This document shows, one piece after another, positions 36,494 to 46,064 of a DNA stretch of 64,000 nt. The first letter of the stretch is position 1. Every line of letters begins with the position of its first letter. Origin of the DNA: Methylobacterium sp. Leaf123 (GTDB lineage: Bacteria; Pseudomonadota; Alphaproteobacteria; Rhizobiales; Beijerinckiaceae); NCBI RefSeq assembly GCF_001423405.1, contig NZ_LMNS01000012.1, positions 421,211 through 485,210 of the forward strand. Direction: 5' to 3'. A program made the position numbers and the translations under genes. The notes under the pieces were generated by a model, which saw nothing but the letters and a program-made list of their open reading frames with translations, was not told the DNA's origin and did no database searches.

Positions 36494-38605
36494 ATGCGGA
36501 TGACCCGCTCGCTGCTCCTTGCCGGCACCATTCTGCCCGCGCTCGTCCTGTCCGATCTGTCCGCAGCACGGTCTCTGGGCGAAAGCGGGCGGATCGAACT
36601 GGCGCAGCGCGAGGATGCCGGCGAGGGACTGCGCGGCGGCGGACGCGGACCGGGTGGCACCGGTGGTGCCGGCCCGGCGGAGCGCGGCGGTGTCGAGCGC
36701 GGCGGCTCGCCGGCAAGGGAGAGGCCGGACCGATCCGAGCGTCCGGAGCGGCCCGAGCCGCGCCAAGCGCCCGCCGCCCGTGAGCGGCCCGAACCCGCCG
36801 AGCGTCCGGCGCGTCTCGAACGCCCGGCGGCGCAGGAGCGGCAAGAGCGCCCTGATCGCCAGGAGCGTCCCGAGCGCCAGGAGCGTTCGGACCGGCCCGA
36901 GCGCGCGACACCGCCGCAGCGCCCCGATCGGTCCGACGAGCGGCCGGCCGCGCCCGCTGCCCGTGAGCGGACGCCGGACCGCGAGGCACCCGCCCGGCGC
37001 GAGGCGCCCGAGCGTGAGGCGCCGGCTCGGCGCGAGAGCCCCGAGCGGCCCGACCGTGACGGACAGGATCGTCTGGGCCGCCCCGCCGGTCGCGAGGCCG
37101 ATCGTCCCGACGGCACGCCGACCCAGCGCCGGGCTCCGAACGCGCCGACGCCGCCCAATGCGGAGCGCCCGAACCAGCCGACGCCACCGTCTGCCCCGAA
37201 TCCGGCTCAGCCCACGACCGCGCCGAACCAGCAGCCCGGCGTTCCGGGTCGTCCGGCGACGCCGAACGTGCAGCAGCCCACCCGCCCGGATCAGCCGGCC
37301 GCACCCACGGCGACGCAGCCCGACGGCGCTCGGGAGGCGCCCGGCACGCGCACGCTGCCGAATCAGCAGCCGGGTATCCCCGGTCGTCCGGTGGCGCCGA
37401 ACCAGCAACCCGGTGTTCCCGGCCAGCCTGTGACGCCGCCTGGCACGCAGCCGGACCTGCGCCAACCCGGTCAGCCCGGCGGTCGGCCGGATGCCCGCGG
37501 CCTCGACGACCGGCGCGATGGCGACCGGCGCGACGACCGCCGCGATGATCGATACGACCGTCGTGACGGTGATCGCCGCGATGAGAGCCTGTCCGACGAC
37601 CGCCGTGGCGACCGTCGCGACCGCCTCAACGTGCCCGGCACCCCGGCCTACGTCCCCGGCGGCTTCCGCGACGACGATTATCGCGGGCGCGACTACGATA
37701 CGATCCGCCGCGACCGTCGCGAATACGATGTCGATGGCCGGACCTATTACCGGGAGCCCGGCCGCATCATTGTGCGCGACCGTGACACCACCTTCATTCG
37801 CCACGACGAGAACGAGCGCTTCCGCACCATCTACGGCGATCGCGGCTATCGCAGCGAGCGGCGCGGCGGCGAGATCTACAGCTACGTCGACAGCCCGGCG
37901 GGCGGCCAGATCATCACCGTCGTGGACGATGACGGCCGGCTCTTGCGCCGGTCCCGCCGCTACCGCGACGGCCGCGAGGTGGTGATCATCAACAACGCCT
38001 ATGGCGGCGCGCCCCGGCCGATCTACGAGGATGTGGTGGACCTGCCGCCGCCCGACATCCGCATCCCGCGCGACCGCTACGTGGTGGATTACGAGCAGGC
38101 CGATCAGCGCGCCGTCTACGAGGCGCTCTCGGCCCCGCCGGTCCAGAAGCTCGATCGGCGCTACAGCCTGGATCAGGTGCGCTACAGCCCGCAGCTCCGT
38201 GCGCGGATGCCGTCGGTGGACATCAACACCATCACCTTCGACACGGGCTCGTTCACGGTCACGCCCGAACAGGCCAAGCGCCTCTCGACCATCGCCGAGG
38301 CGATCAACCGGACGATCAAGGACAACCCGCAGGAGGTCTTCCTGATCGAGGGCTACACCGATGCGGTCGGCTCGGACATCGACAACCTCTCGCTCTCCGA
38401 TCGCCGCGCGCAGTCGGTCGCCGCGGTGCTGACGCAGAACTTCCAGGTGCCGCCGGAGAACCTCACCACGCAGGGCTACGGCGAGCAGTACCTGAAGGTG
38501 AACACGCAGGAGGCCAACCGCGAAAACCGCCGCGTCACCGTCCGCCGCATCACCCCGCTGCTCCAGCAGCAGGCGGAGGGGCAACAGCCCCCGGCACCGC
38601 GTTAA
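36494..38605 (+). CDS. OmpA-family protein with long Pro/Arg/Glu-rich segment
   Basis: 703 residues. A signal peptide (SLLLAGTILPALVLSDL) is followed by about 280 residues of low complexity: RPER/QERPD repeats, then PNQQPGVPGRP repeats, then DRRDGDRRDD runs. A YXXR-rich beta segment follows (TYYREPGRIIVRDRDTTFIRH). The C-terminal OmpA_C domain (about 580-690) has TITFDTGSFTVTP, LIEGYTDAVGSD and the Arg in LSLSDRRAQSV for diaminopimelate binding. It probably tethers to peptidoglycan. GAGG eight bases before the ATG at 36494 decides the start. Transcription may respond to general stress. Confidence 0.85.
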   Translation: MRMTRSLLLAGTILPALVLSDLSAARSLGESGRIELAQREDAGEGLRGGGRGPGGTGGAGPAERGGVERGGSPARERPDRSERPERPEPRQAPAARERPEPAERPARLERPAAQERQERPDRQERPERQERSDRPERATPPQRPDRSDERPAAPAARERTPDREAPARREAPEREAPARRESPERPDRDGQDRLGRPAGREADRPDGTPTQRRAPNAPTPPNAERPNQPTPPSAPNPAQPTTAPNQQPGVPGRPATPNVQQPTRPDQPAAPTATQPDGAREAPGTRTLPNQQPGIPGRPVAPNQQPGVPGQPVTPPGTQPDLRQPGQPGGRPDARGLDDRRDGDRRDDRRDDRYDRRDGDRRDESLSDDRRGDRRDRLNVPGTPAYVPGGFRDDDYRGRDYDTIRRDRREYDVDGRTYYREPGRIIVRDRDTTFIRHDENERFRTIYGDRGYRSERRGGEIYSYVDSPAGGQIITVVDDDGRLLRRSRRYRDGREVVIINNAYGGAPRPIYEDVVDLPPPDIRIPRDRYVVDYEQADQRAVYEALSAPPVQKLDRRYSLDQVRYSPQLRARMPSVDINTITFDTGSFTVTPEQAKRLSTIAEAINRTIKDNPQEVFLIEGYTDAVGSDIDNLSLSDRRAQSVAAVLTQNFQVPPENLTTQGYGEQYLKVNTQEANRENRRVTVRRITPLLQQQAEGQQPPAPR

Positions 38606-38713
38606 TCGAGGCGCCCCAGTATCGTCCCGAACGGCGGCCGCCGGCCTTCGGAAAGGACGATGCGAAAACCGGGAATCAAGCGCCTCGTCCCGAATACCCG
38701 ATCCGCGACGAGG

Positions 38714-38759
38714 CGCTTGACCCTCCCCCACCTGCAGCTAGGTGGGGGAGGGTCAAGCG
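38714..38759. repeat. Perfect 20-bp inverted repeat upstream of the MFS gene
   Basis: The left arm begins CGCTTGACCCTCCCCC (38714 onward, ends 38733) and the right arm, 38740-38759, is its exact reverse complement; loop GCAGCT. There is no T-run, and the MFS ATG is 20 bases further. It is either a REP-type element or an mRNA hairpin. Confidence 0.85.
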
Positions 38760-38778
38760 AGATCAGCACGGGACGGCG

Positions 38779-39993
38779 ATGGCGGACGACAGCGACCGGT
38801 TCATCGAGGCCGGGACGCCGACCTTTCGCCGGGCGACGCTCGCCCTGTTCGCGGCGGGCTTTTCGACCTTCGCGGTGCTCTACGGCGTCCAGCCGCTGCT
38901 GCCGATCTTTCACGACACCTTCGCGGTCTCCCCGGCCGAGAGCAGCCTCGCGCTGTCGCTGCCCTGTGCCACGCTCGCAATCTCGCTGCTGATCGTCAGC
39001 CCGCTCTCCGAGGTGTGGGGGCGCAAGCGGGTGATGGCGGTCTCGCTGTTCGCCTCGGCCCTGCTCACCATCGGCGCCGTATTGATGCCGAGCTGGCATG
39101 GATTCCTCCTGCTGCGGGCGCTCACCGGCATCGCTGCGAGCGGCCTGCCCGCTGTCGCCATGGCCTATCTCAGCGAGGAGATGCACGGGCGCGCCATCGG
39201 CCTGTCGATGGGGCTCCTCATCGGCGGCAATGCGCTTGGCGGCATGGTCGGGCGGCTGCTCGCCGGCGTGATCGCGGACCACGCCTCCTGGCGCTGGGGC
39301 CTCGGCATCATCGGTGTGCTGGCGCTGTTCGCGGCCGTCGCCTTCCAGTTCGCCCTGCCGGCCTCGCAGCACTTCCTTGCCCACCGGATGCGCTGGCGCG
39401 AGGTGCCGGGCACCTTCACTCACCATTTCCGCGATGCCGGCCTGCCCTGGCTGTTCGTTGAGCCGTTCCTGCTGATGGGCGGGTTCGTCTGCGTCTACAA
39501 CTATATCGGCTTCCGCCTGCTTGAACCGCCCTTCTCCCTGAGCCAGACGGTGATCGGCCTGATCTTCATCGTCTACCTCGCCGGCACGGCGAGTTCGGCG
39601 ATCACCGGCCACGTCGCCGGGGTTCTGGGGCGGCGCAAGGTTCTGTGGCTGGCGATCCTGCTCGGGATCGGCGGAATCGCGCTGACGCTGGCGGACAACC
39701 TCGTCCTCATCATCAGCGGCATCGCCGTCGTCACAATCAGCTTCTTCGGCGCGCATTCGGTGGCGTCGAGCTGGGTCGGGCGCCGGGCCCTGACCGACCG
39801 GGCGCAGGCCTCCGCGATCTATCTCTGCATGTACTATCTCGGCTCGTCCCTGCTCGGCACGGCGGGCGGCTGGTTCTTCCTGCATTACGGCTGGCCCGGC
39901 GTCGCGGGCTTCTTCGGCAGCCTCTACGTGGCGGCATTGCTCATTGCGCTGCGCCTGACGCGGCTCGCGCCGCTCCCGCCCACGGGCGGCTGA
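38779..39993 (+). CDS. MFS transporter, probable exporter (YnfM-like)
   Basis: 404 residues with about 12 hydrophobic helices. The N-terminal cytosolic lead ends at FRRATLALFAAGFSTFAVLYGVQPLLP, a signature of the YnfM/Ara-type exporter group. Motif A is PLSEVWGRKRVM, with a second copy VLGRRKVLW before helix 8. The substrate is not deducible; homologues include putative arabinose-efflux permeases. A weak GACGG precedes the ATG. The strong hairpin just upstream may affect translation. Confidence 0.87.
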   Translation: MADDSDRFIEAGTPTFRRATLALFAAGFSTFAVLYGVQPLLPIFHDTFAVSPAESSLALSLPCATLAISLLIVSPLSEVWGRKRVMAVSLFASALLTIGAVLMPSWHGFLLLRALTGIAASGLPAVAMAYLSEEMHGRAIGLSMGLLIGGNALGGMVGRLLAGVIADHASWRWGLGIIGVLALFAAVAFQFALPASQHFLAHRMRWREVPGTFTHHFRDAGLPWLFVEPFLLMGGFVCVYNYIGFRLLEPPFSLSQTVIGLIFIVYLAGTASSAITGHVAGVLGRRKVLWLAILLGIGGIALTLADNLVLIISGIAVVTISFFGAHSVASSWVGRRALTDRAQASAIYLCMYYLGSSLLGTAGGWFFLHYGWPGVAGFFGSLYVAALLIALRLTRLAPLPPTGG

Positions 39994-40081
39994 CACCCCG
40001 GAGCTTTGATACGGCTGGGCGACCCGATTGAATTTCGGGCGGTGCGCTCGCTATCCTGGCGGCGGAAAGGGAGCGCGCGAC

Positions 40082-40570
40082 ATGGCCAACGTCAGCACCT
40101 GCCTGTGGTTCGACAAGGATGCGGAGGCGGCCGTTCGCCTCTACGTCTCGCTCGTGCCCGATTCGCGGATCGACCACGTCCAGCGCGCACCTGGCCCCTG
40201 GCCGGGCGGCGAGACAGGCGAGCCGATCCTGATCGCCTTCACCCTCGGCGGGCAGAGCTTCCAGGCGCTGAACGGCGGCATGTCCGTCGATTACGGGACC
40301 GCCGCCTCCATCTCGGTCACATGCCGGGATCAGGCCGAGGTCGACCGTCTGTGGTTGGCGCTCACCGCGGAGGGCGGCGCGGAGATCGCCTGCGGCTGGC
40401 TGCGCGACCGCTGGGGCGTGCCCTGGCAGATCGTGCCGGAGGTCCTGCCGCGCCTCCTCACCGATCCCGATCCGAAGGTGGCCGCCTGCGTCTTCACCGC
40501 CATGCAGGGCATGGTGAAGCTCGACGTCGCGGCTCTCGAACGCGCCGCCGGGAAAGATGAGACGCCATGA
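40082..40570 (+). CDS. PhnB-like VOC superfamily protein
   Basis: 162-residue PhnB/3-dmu-9_3-mt family protein of the glyoxalase/VOC fold. Characteristic are CLWFDKDAEAAVRLYVSLVPDSRI, FTLGGQSFQALNGG and CGWLRDRWGVPWQIVPEVL. Most members have no proven activity; PhnB is not a methyltransferase despite the Pfam label. The ATG at 40082 has GGGAG upstream. The stop overlaps the following methyltransferase ATG by four bases (ATGA). Confidence 0.87.
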   Translation: MANVSTCLWFDKDAEAAVRLYVSLVPDSRIDHVQRAPGPWPGGETGEPILIAFTLGGQSFQALNGGMSVDYGTAASISVTCRDQAEVDRLWLALTAEGGAEIACGWLRDRWGVPWQIVPEVLPRLLTDPDPKVAACVFTAMQGMVKLDVAALERAAGKDETP

Positions 40571-41346
40571 GCCAACCGCTGAACCACGACGCCCATACCG
40601 CGAGCCAGTTCGGCAGCCGCGCGGCCGATTACGTCGCGAGCGCCGTCCATGCTGCGGGCGAGGATCTCACGGCGTTGGCCCGTTTCGGCGCCCTCCCCCA
40701 TGCGGCCGTGCTCGACCTCGGCTGCGGCGGCGGCCATGTGACCTACGCGGTGGCGCCGCAGGTCCGCGCCGTCACCGCGCTCGACCTGTCACCGGCCATG
40801 CTCGACGCGGTGGCAGCGGAAGCGCGGCGGCGCGGGTTGGCGAACGTCACCACGCGGCAGGCCAGCGTCGAGGCTTTGCCTTTCGCCGATGCGAGCTTCG
40901 ACTGCGTGCTGTCGCGCTATAGCGCCCACCATTGGGGCGATGTCCCCGCCGCCCTGCGGGAGGCGCACCGCGTCCTGGCGCCCGGCGGGCGCCTCGGCCT
41001 CGTCGATGTCGTGCATCCCGGGCCGCCTCTGCTCGATACCCATCTCCAGGCCTGGGAGCTGCTGCGCGATCCGTCCCATGTGCGCGATTACGGCGAGGCG
41101 GAATGGCGCCGGATGCTGGCGGAAGCCGGCTTCGTGCCCGGCGCCGTTAAGCGTTGGCGCGTGCGCATGGAGTTTCCATCGTGGGTCGCCCGGATGGGCA
41201 CCCCGGAGGCAAGCATCGCCGCCATCCGCGCGCTTCAGACCGGCGCGCCGGAGCCGGTGCGGTCCCATTTCGCGGTGGAAGACGACGGCAGCTTCACCCT
41301 CGACGTGATGATGATCGAGGCCGAGCCCGATGGGGTTTCGGACTAA
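40567..41346 (+). CDS. SAM-dependent methyltransferase (UbiE/Methyltransf_11-like)
   Basis: 259 residues. Motif [17 protein letters not shown] (about 48-63), acidic motif [14 protein letters not shown], motif [14 protein letters not shown] and post-motif [16 protein letters not shown] are intact, so it is probably active. The C-terminal part (about 160-259) is unassigned; substrate unknown. It is coupled to the PhnB-like gene by an ATGA overlap. The stop overlaps convergent gltX by four bases. Confidence 0.87.
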   Translation: MSQPLNHDAHTASQFGSRAADYVASAVHAAGEDLTALARFGALPHAAVLDLGCGGGHVTYAVAPQVRAVTALDLSPAMLDAVAAEARRRGLANVTTRQASVEALPFADASFDCVLSRYSAHHWGDVPAALREAHRVLAPGGRLGLVDVVHPGPPLLDTHLQAWELLRDPSHVRDYGEAEWRRMLAEAGFVPGAVKRWRVRMEFPSWVARMGTPEASIAAIRALQTGAPEPVRSHFAVEDDGSFTLDVMMIEAEPDGVSD

Positions 41347-42692
41347 GCGGCCTCTCCGGCAAGCCGCCGCGCCGCCCGCTCGCGCCCGATCAGCGGCAGC
41401 AGCGCCGCGAGGTCCGGCCCGTGGTCGAGGCCGGTCAGGGCGAGGCGCAGCGGCATGAACAGCGCCTTGCCTTTGGCGCCGGTCTCGGCCTTCACCGCGT
41501 CGGTCCAGGCCTTCCACGTGCCGGGGCCGAACGGCGCCTCCGGCAGCAGGCGGGCGGCCTTGGCGATGAAGTCGGGCTCGGCGATCACCGGCGTCACCGG
41601 GCCGTTCACCACCTGCCACCATGCGGCGGCGTCCGAGACGCGGCCGAGATTGGCCCGCACCGCCAGCCAGAACGGCTCGGCCGCCTCCGCCGGGACGCCG
41701 AGGGCGGCGAGCCGCTCGCGCACGTCATCGAGCGGCATGTCGTGGACGAGGCGCGCGTTCATCCCATCGAGTTCGGCCGGGTCGAACCGGGCCGGGGCGC
41801 GGGAGAGGTGGGCGAGATCGACAAGGCTTGCCAGTTCGTCGAGGGAAGCGATCGGGCGCACGGCCTCGGCCGAGCCGGTCAGCACGGCGAGCGAGCGCAC
41901 GGCGGCGGGCTCGTAGCCGGCCTCGCGCAGCGAGCGCAGCGACAGGTGGCCGAGGCGCTTCGACAGCCCCTCCCCGTCCGCCGTCGTCAGCAGGTTATGG
42001 TGGCCGAAGGCGGGCACGGCGGCGGCGAGCGCTTCGAAGAGCTGCACCTGCACGCCGGTATTCGTGACGTGATCCTCGCCGCGGATCACATGGGTCACGC
42101 CGACCTCTGCGTCGTCCACCACCGAGGGCAGCGTGTAGAGGTAGCTCCCGTCGGCGCGCACCAGCACGGGGTCGGAGAGCGAGGCGCAATCGACATGGCT
42201 CTCGCCGCGCACGAGGTCGTTCCAGGCGACGACGCGGTGGTCGAGCTTGAACCGCCAATGCGGCTGCCGGCCCTCGGCCTCGAACGTGGCGCGCTCAGCC
42301 TCGGTCAGCGCCAGCGCCGCGCGGTCGTAGATCGGCGGCAGGCCGCGGCCGAGCTGGCGCTTGCGGCGACGGTCCAGCTCTTCCGGCGTCTCGTAGCAGG
42401 GATAGAGCCGCCCGGCCGCCTTCAGCCGCTCGGCCGCCGTGTCGTAGAGGGCGGTGCGGTCGCTCTGACGGAAGAACAGATCCGGCTCGATGCCGAGCCA
42501 GCCGAGATCCTCGGCGACGGCAGTGGCGAACTCTTGGGTCGAGCGCTCGCGGTCGGTGTCGTCGAGGCGGAGCAGGAAGCGCCCGCCCGCCCGGCGCGCG
42601 AACAGCGCGTTCAGCAGCGCCGGTCGGGCATTGCCGATATGCAGGAAGCCGGTCGGCGAGGGGGCGAAGCGGACGAGGGGGGAAGCGGCCAT
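41343..42692 (-). CDS. gltX: Glutamyl-tRNA synthetase (short form)
   Basis: 449-residue class Ic synthetase. HIGN at 18-21 ([20 protein letters not shown]), LDDTDRERS, and the KMSKS-like [13 protein letters not shown]. Many alphaproteobacteria carry two copies with different tRNA ranges; this one, with LLNALFARR where others have LFNWLYARH, looks like the second type and so may act on particular tRNA(Glu) or tRNA(Gln). Anticodon-binding domain at about 300-449. ATG at 42692. It is monocistronic. Confidence 0.95.
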   Translation of the reverse strand: MAASPLVRFAPSPTGFLHIGNARPALLNALFARRAGGRFLLRLDDTDRERSTQEFATAVAEDLGWLGIEPDLFFRQSDRTALYDTAAERLKAAGRLYPCYETPEELDRRRKRQLGRGLPPIYDRAALALTEAERATFEAEGRQPHWRFKLDHRVVAWNDLVRGESHVDCASLSDPVLVRADGSYLYTLPSVVDDAEVGVTHVIRGEDHVTNTGVQVQLFEALAAAVPAFGHHNLLTTADGEGLSKRLGHLSLRSLREAGYEPAAVRSLAVLTGSAEAVRPIASLDELASLVDLAHLSRAPARFDPAELDGMNARLVHDMPLDDVRERLAALGVPAEAAEPFWLAVRANLGRVSDAAAWWQVVNGPVTPVIAEPDFIAKAARLLPEAPFGPGTWKAWTDAVKAETGAKGKALFMPLRLALTGLDHGPDLAALLPLIGRERAARRLAGEAA

Positions 42693-42748
42693 GACGCCGC
42701 TTTACCCAACTTCCGTGGGTATCGCACCGTCCACGTGCCGTCTCGGCA

Positions 42749-43828
42749 TCAGTTCTTCGGTTCCGCGCCGGGCTCGGTCCGGTCGGGACGACCGAAGATC
42801 CAGTCGCGCGCTGCCTTGACCCAGGCCGGCTGGCCCTCGCGGCCGTCGCCGATCACCACCGTCGCGGTCATGCCCGCCACCAGGGTGACCTCCGGCGGCA
42901 CGTGGTCGATGCGGATGCGCACCGGCACCCGCTGGGCGAGCCGCACCCAGGTATAGACTGGATCGACGTTCGGCAGCCCTTGCGTGCTTGTCGCGGCGTT
43001 GGCCGTCGAGATGCCGAGCGTCAGGCTCTCGACCGTGCCCTTCAGGGCGGCGCCGTAGCCCATCAGCGCCATCTCGGCGGGGGCGCCGACGCGGATATGC
43101 GCCATCTTGGTCTCTTCGAAATAGCCATCGACCCAGAAGGAATCGGTGTCGATCACCCGCGCGTTGGCGGTGCCGGTCTGGGCGTAATCGCCGACCCGCA
43201 GGAGCAGGTTCGTGACGCGCCCGTTCACCGTCGAGCGCACCTGCGTGCGCTCGAGATTCTTCTTCGCCTGCGAAAGCTGCGATTTGGCGGTCTCGAGCGC
43301 TGCCTCGGCGATCTTGGCGGTGCCCGCATATTGCTGCTTCTCCTCGACCGAGGTCGAGACCGTCGAGAGCGCGGCGCGCCGGGCCGACTGCGCCTGTTTC
43401 ACCATGAGGTCGGCCTCACGGTTCTTGATCTCGGCCTCGGCCGAGACCACCGCCTCCTGATAGTCGAACGGGTCGATGACGTAGAGGACGTCGCCCTTCT
43501 TCACCTCCTGGTTGTCGGTGACGCGCAGCTCGACGATGGTGCCGGCGACCTGCGGGGCGATGTTGACCACCTGCACGCGGACCCGCCCGTCGCGGGTCCA
43601 GGGCGCGGTCACGTAGAACTGCCAGAGGATTGTGGCCGCCACCGCCGCGAAGGCGAGGACGAGACCGGTCGCGGCCAGCCGCAGCAGGCGGGCCCCGCGC
43701 CGACGCCGCGCGGCCGGGGGCGCCTTGGCCGGGCTCTGCCCTTTGCGCGGCTCGTCGGAAGGCGTCGCGTCGTCCGGGATGGGATCCTGTTGCCGGCTCT
43801 CGGCCGGCGCGTCGTCGTCGCGTTTCAC
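42749..43828 (-). CDS. HlyD-family efflux periplasmic adaptor (AaeA-like)
   Basis: 359 residues. A proline/charge-rich cytosolic lead of about 50 residues, one membrane helix (LLRLAATGLVLAFAAVAATI), then barrel-sandwich domains: PQVAGTIVELRVTDNQEVKKGDVLYVIDPFDY, a coiled coil about 135-195, and RSTVNGRVTNLLLRVGDY. It joins the FUSC pump to an outer-membrane channel. GTG start at 43828 overlaps the DUF1656 stop by four bases. AaeA-like by the DUF1656/FUSC neighbours. Confidence 0.92.
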   Translation of the reverse strand: MKRDDDAPAESRQQDPIPDDATPSDEPRKGQSPAKAPPAARRRRGARLLRLAATGLVLAFAAVAATILWQFYVTAPWTRDGRVRVQVVNIAPQVAGTIVELRVTDNQEVKKGDVLYVIDPFDYQEAVVSAEAEIKNREADLMVKQAQSARRAALSTVSTSVEEKQQYAGTAKIAEAALETAKSQLSQAKKNLERTQVRSTVNGRVTNLLLRVGDYAQTGTANARVIDTDSFWVDGYFEETKMAHIRVGAPAEMALMGYGAALKGTVESLTLGISTANAATSTQGLPNVDPVYTWVRLAQRVPVRIRIDHVPPEVTLVAGMTATVVIGDGREGQPAWVKAARDWIFGRPDRTEPGAEPKN

Positions 43829-44019
43829 AAGAGCACCACCACGAGCGCGAGAAGGCAAACGTAGATCCCCGCTTCCGCCAGCGGCGGGTTGGCGACGAAG
43901 CGCCCGAACCGGATCCAGCGGAACACGACCCGGAGGGCCACCAGCAGCGCGAAGGCGATCAGCGCGTAGGCGATGAAGGGCGAGACCAGGATCCCGCCGA
44001 TGGTGAGGTCGTGCTGCAT
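43825..44019 (-). CDS. DUF1656 small membrane protein (AaeX-like)
   Basis: 64 residues with two hydrophobic helices (about 9-30, FIAYALIAFALLVALRVVF, and 48-64). DUF1656 proteins sit between the adaptor and FUSC genes of aromatic-acid efflux operons. The ATG at 44019 follows the FUSC stop by eight bases, and the TGA overlaps the adaptor GTG. Role in the complex is unknown. Confidence 0.88.
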   Translation of the reverse strand: MQHDLTIGGILVSPFIAYALIAFALLVALRVVFRWIRFGRFVANPPLAEAGIYVCLLALVVVLL

Positions 44020-44027
44020 GGAAGACG

Positions 44028-46064
44028 TCAGGAACTGGGAAAGGAAAAGCGCCGGAAGAATCGCCGGTGCCGCCCGATAACGCGCGAGGCCGTCGCGAGG
44101 TCTGTTGCGGCCCGCGCGAGCTGCATGCGCACCGTGCGGTCCTGCACACGCGCCGCGCCGATCAGGGCGCGCGCCGCCCGGTCGAGATCGGCCGAGGCAG
44201 CGGCGGCGAGCGCGTCGCGCGCCTGACCGATCAGCGGGGCGAGGCTGCGGATGTCACTCAGGGCGCGCAGTTGGGCATGGGCCCGCGCGGCGGCGGCCTC
44301 CAACTGCGCGACGGCGAAAGCGTGATGCAGGCTCGCCCGGCGCACCGCGCCGCTGCCGGAATTCCAGGCCGAGAACTGGAACAGCCGGTCGGCATTGAGG
44401 CTGGTGCGCGTGGTGGCGTCGCCTCCCTCCCCGGCCAACGCTTCGGCGAGGTCTTCACGCGCCTCCTCGAGGGCGAAGGCCCGGTGCTGCGAGGCGGAGA
44501 TCGGCAGGACGAGGCGGATCGTCAGGAACAGGATCACCGCCGCGAAGACGACCAGCAGCGCGTTCACGAGGAAGGTCTGCGGATCGTAGGATTGCGGGTT
44601 CTCCGGCGCCAGCAGCACCGGCGTGAAGACGAGGGTGATGAAGCCGATGGTGAAGCTCGGCGGATGGAGCGAGACGAGGCAGCCGAAGAAGACCGGCGGC
44701 GCCATGGCAATGGCGAGCAGGGGGAAGCCCTGATTGCCGTTGAGCATCACGAACAGGATGAACCCGGCGCAGAGGGCGGCCAGCGGCATCCCGATCAAGA
44801 CGCCCTGCGCGAATTTTCGCGGATCGGGCGTGACCGAAGAGAGCGAGCAGGTGGCTGCGACCTGAACCAGGGCGAAGGAGGATTGCGGCAGCCCGAGCAG
44901 GATGAACAGGCCGGCGGCGAGGCCGAACGCGATCATCACGCGCAACGCCGCCCGCAGGGCGACCTGAAAGTCGCGATGGGTCGGCAAGGCGATGTCGCGC
45001 AGGGGCGCGTGGCCATCCGAGAGGGCGCGCAAACCGTCCTCGGCGAAGGTCGCGGCGTTGACGACATCGAGGGCGCGCTGAAGCGCCATGACCGCGTCGA
45101 GGGAAGCGTCGGCATCGCACATCCCGGCATCCACGAGGTCGCGCAGCCGCTCGCCGTCGCGGGCGAGCGCCTCGGGTTGCGATCCCTCCCCGTCCGAGAC
45201 TGCGCGCAGGGCGAGCGCCTGCGCCTCCCGCACCCGCGCGTCGGGTTCGGGGATGCGGCTCATCGCGGCCGCGAGCGCCCGGCTCGCTGCGGCCAGGACG
45301 TAGAGCGCGGCGATGGCGCTGCGGGCGCCCGCGGCCCGATGCACGCCGTCGTCGAGTTCGCCCGCGATGGCGCTGGCATCCCCCCGCATCGGCGCGATCT
45401 GCCGGATCAGGGCGGCGGTGCGCTCGGGGCCGGGATCGCCCTGCGTCAGGCTCTCGCGGGCAAAGGCCTTGGCCGCCGCATGGGCCGCGGCGAGGCGCGG
45501 GAGCAGAGCTTTCCACGTGCTCGGCGAGGCGAGGGCATCGTTGATGAAGGTGATCGCGACGATGCCGACGGCGATCGCGGCGACGCGGCCGAGGGCGGCA
45601 TCGAACACCGTCTGTGGCGCATCGATATGCGCGATCGCGATGATCGCCACGGTGTAGCCGGAGAGCATCGCCCCGTAGGCGCGGGTATCCTGCAGGAATT
45701 GCGCGACGAAGACGCAGAGGCCGAGCCAGCAGGCGAAGCTGACGAGCAGGAGCACCCGGTCCTGCCCGAACAGGGCCATCAGAACGATGCCGACGATGCC
45801 GCCGACCACCGTGCCGAGGAAGCGGTAGCCGGCCTTCGACAGGGCTTGGCCGCGCTTGGGCTGTGCGAGGATGCCGACGCAGACCGCAGCCGACGAGGCG
45901 CTGTCGAGCTGGAGCCAGAACGCGGCGTAGAGCGCCAGGATCATGGCGAGCCAGATCCGGATCGCGAAGGCCCAAGCGGCGGGTTGAGGCACCCAGCGGT
46001 CGAGGGTGTCGATCAGGCGCTCGCCGAGGCCAGCAGTGCCGGTCGGCTGCGCTGCCCCGCTCAC
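44028..46064 (-). CDS. FUSC-family inner-membrane efflux protein (AaeB-like)
   Basis: 678 residues. Two membrane blocks of five to six helices each (about 30-170 and 365-500), separated by a soluble region rich in helices; the C-terminal domain is cytosolic. Key stretches are IRIWLAMILALYAAFWLQLDSASSAAVC and QALSKAGYRFLGTVVGG at the FUSC start. Family members export aromatic carboxylates or fusaric acid. The GTG at 46064 overlaps the DUF4345 stop (GTGA); a GTG at 46142 is in frame but would run deep into that gene. Confidence 0.93.
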   Translation of the reverse strand: MSGAAQPTGTAGLGERLIDTLDRWVPQPAAWAFAIRIWLAMILALYAAFWLQLDSASSAAVCVGILAQPKRGQALSKAGYRFLGTVVGGIVGIVLMALFGQDRVLLLVSFACWLGLCVFVAQFLQDTRAYGAMLSGYTVAIIAIAHIDAPQTVFDAALGRVAAIAVGIVAITFINDALASPSTWKALLPRLAAAHAAAKAFARESLTQGDPGPERTAALIRQIAPMRGDASAIAGELDDGVHRAAGARSAIAALYVLAAASRALAAAMSRIPEPDARVREAQALALRAVSDGEGSQPEALARDGERLRDLVDAGMCDADASLDAVMALQRALDVVNAATFAEDGLRALSDGHAPLRDIALPTHRDFQVALRAALRVMIAFGLAAGLFILLGLPQSSFALVQVAATCSLSSVTPDPRKFAQGVLIGMPLAALCAGFILFVMLNGNQGFPLLAIAMAPPVFFGCLVSLHPPSFTIGFITLVFTPVLLAPENPQSYDPQTFLVNALLVVFAAVILFLTIRLVLPISASQHRAFALEEAREDLAEALAGEGGDATTRTSLNADRLFQFSAWNSGSGAVRRASLHHAFAVAQLEAAAARAHAQLRALSDIRSLAPLIGQARDALAAAASADLDRAARALIGAARVQDRTVRMQLARAATDLATASRVIGRHRRFFRRFSFPSS

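Noticed and set aside
36224..38731. An 835-codon open frame on the minus strand
   Set aside because: Antisense to the OmpA-family gene; its Arg/Gly-rich low-complexity product has no domain features.
41154..42956. A 600-codon open frame on the plus strand
   Set aside because: Covers gltX antisense; no recognisable protein features.
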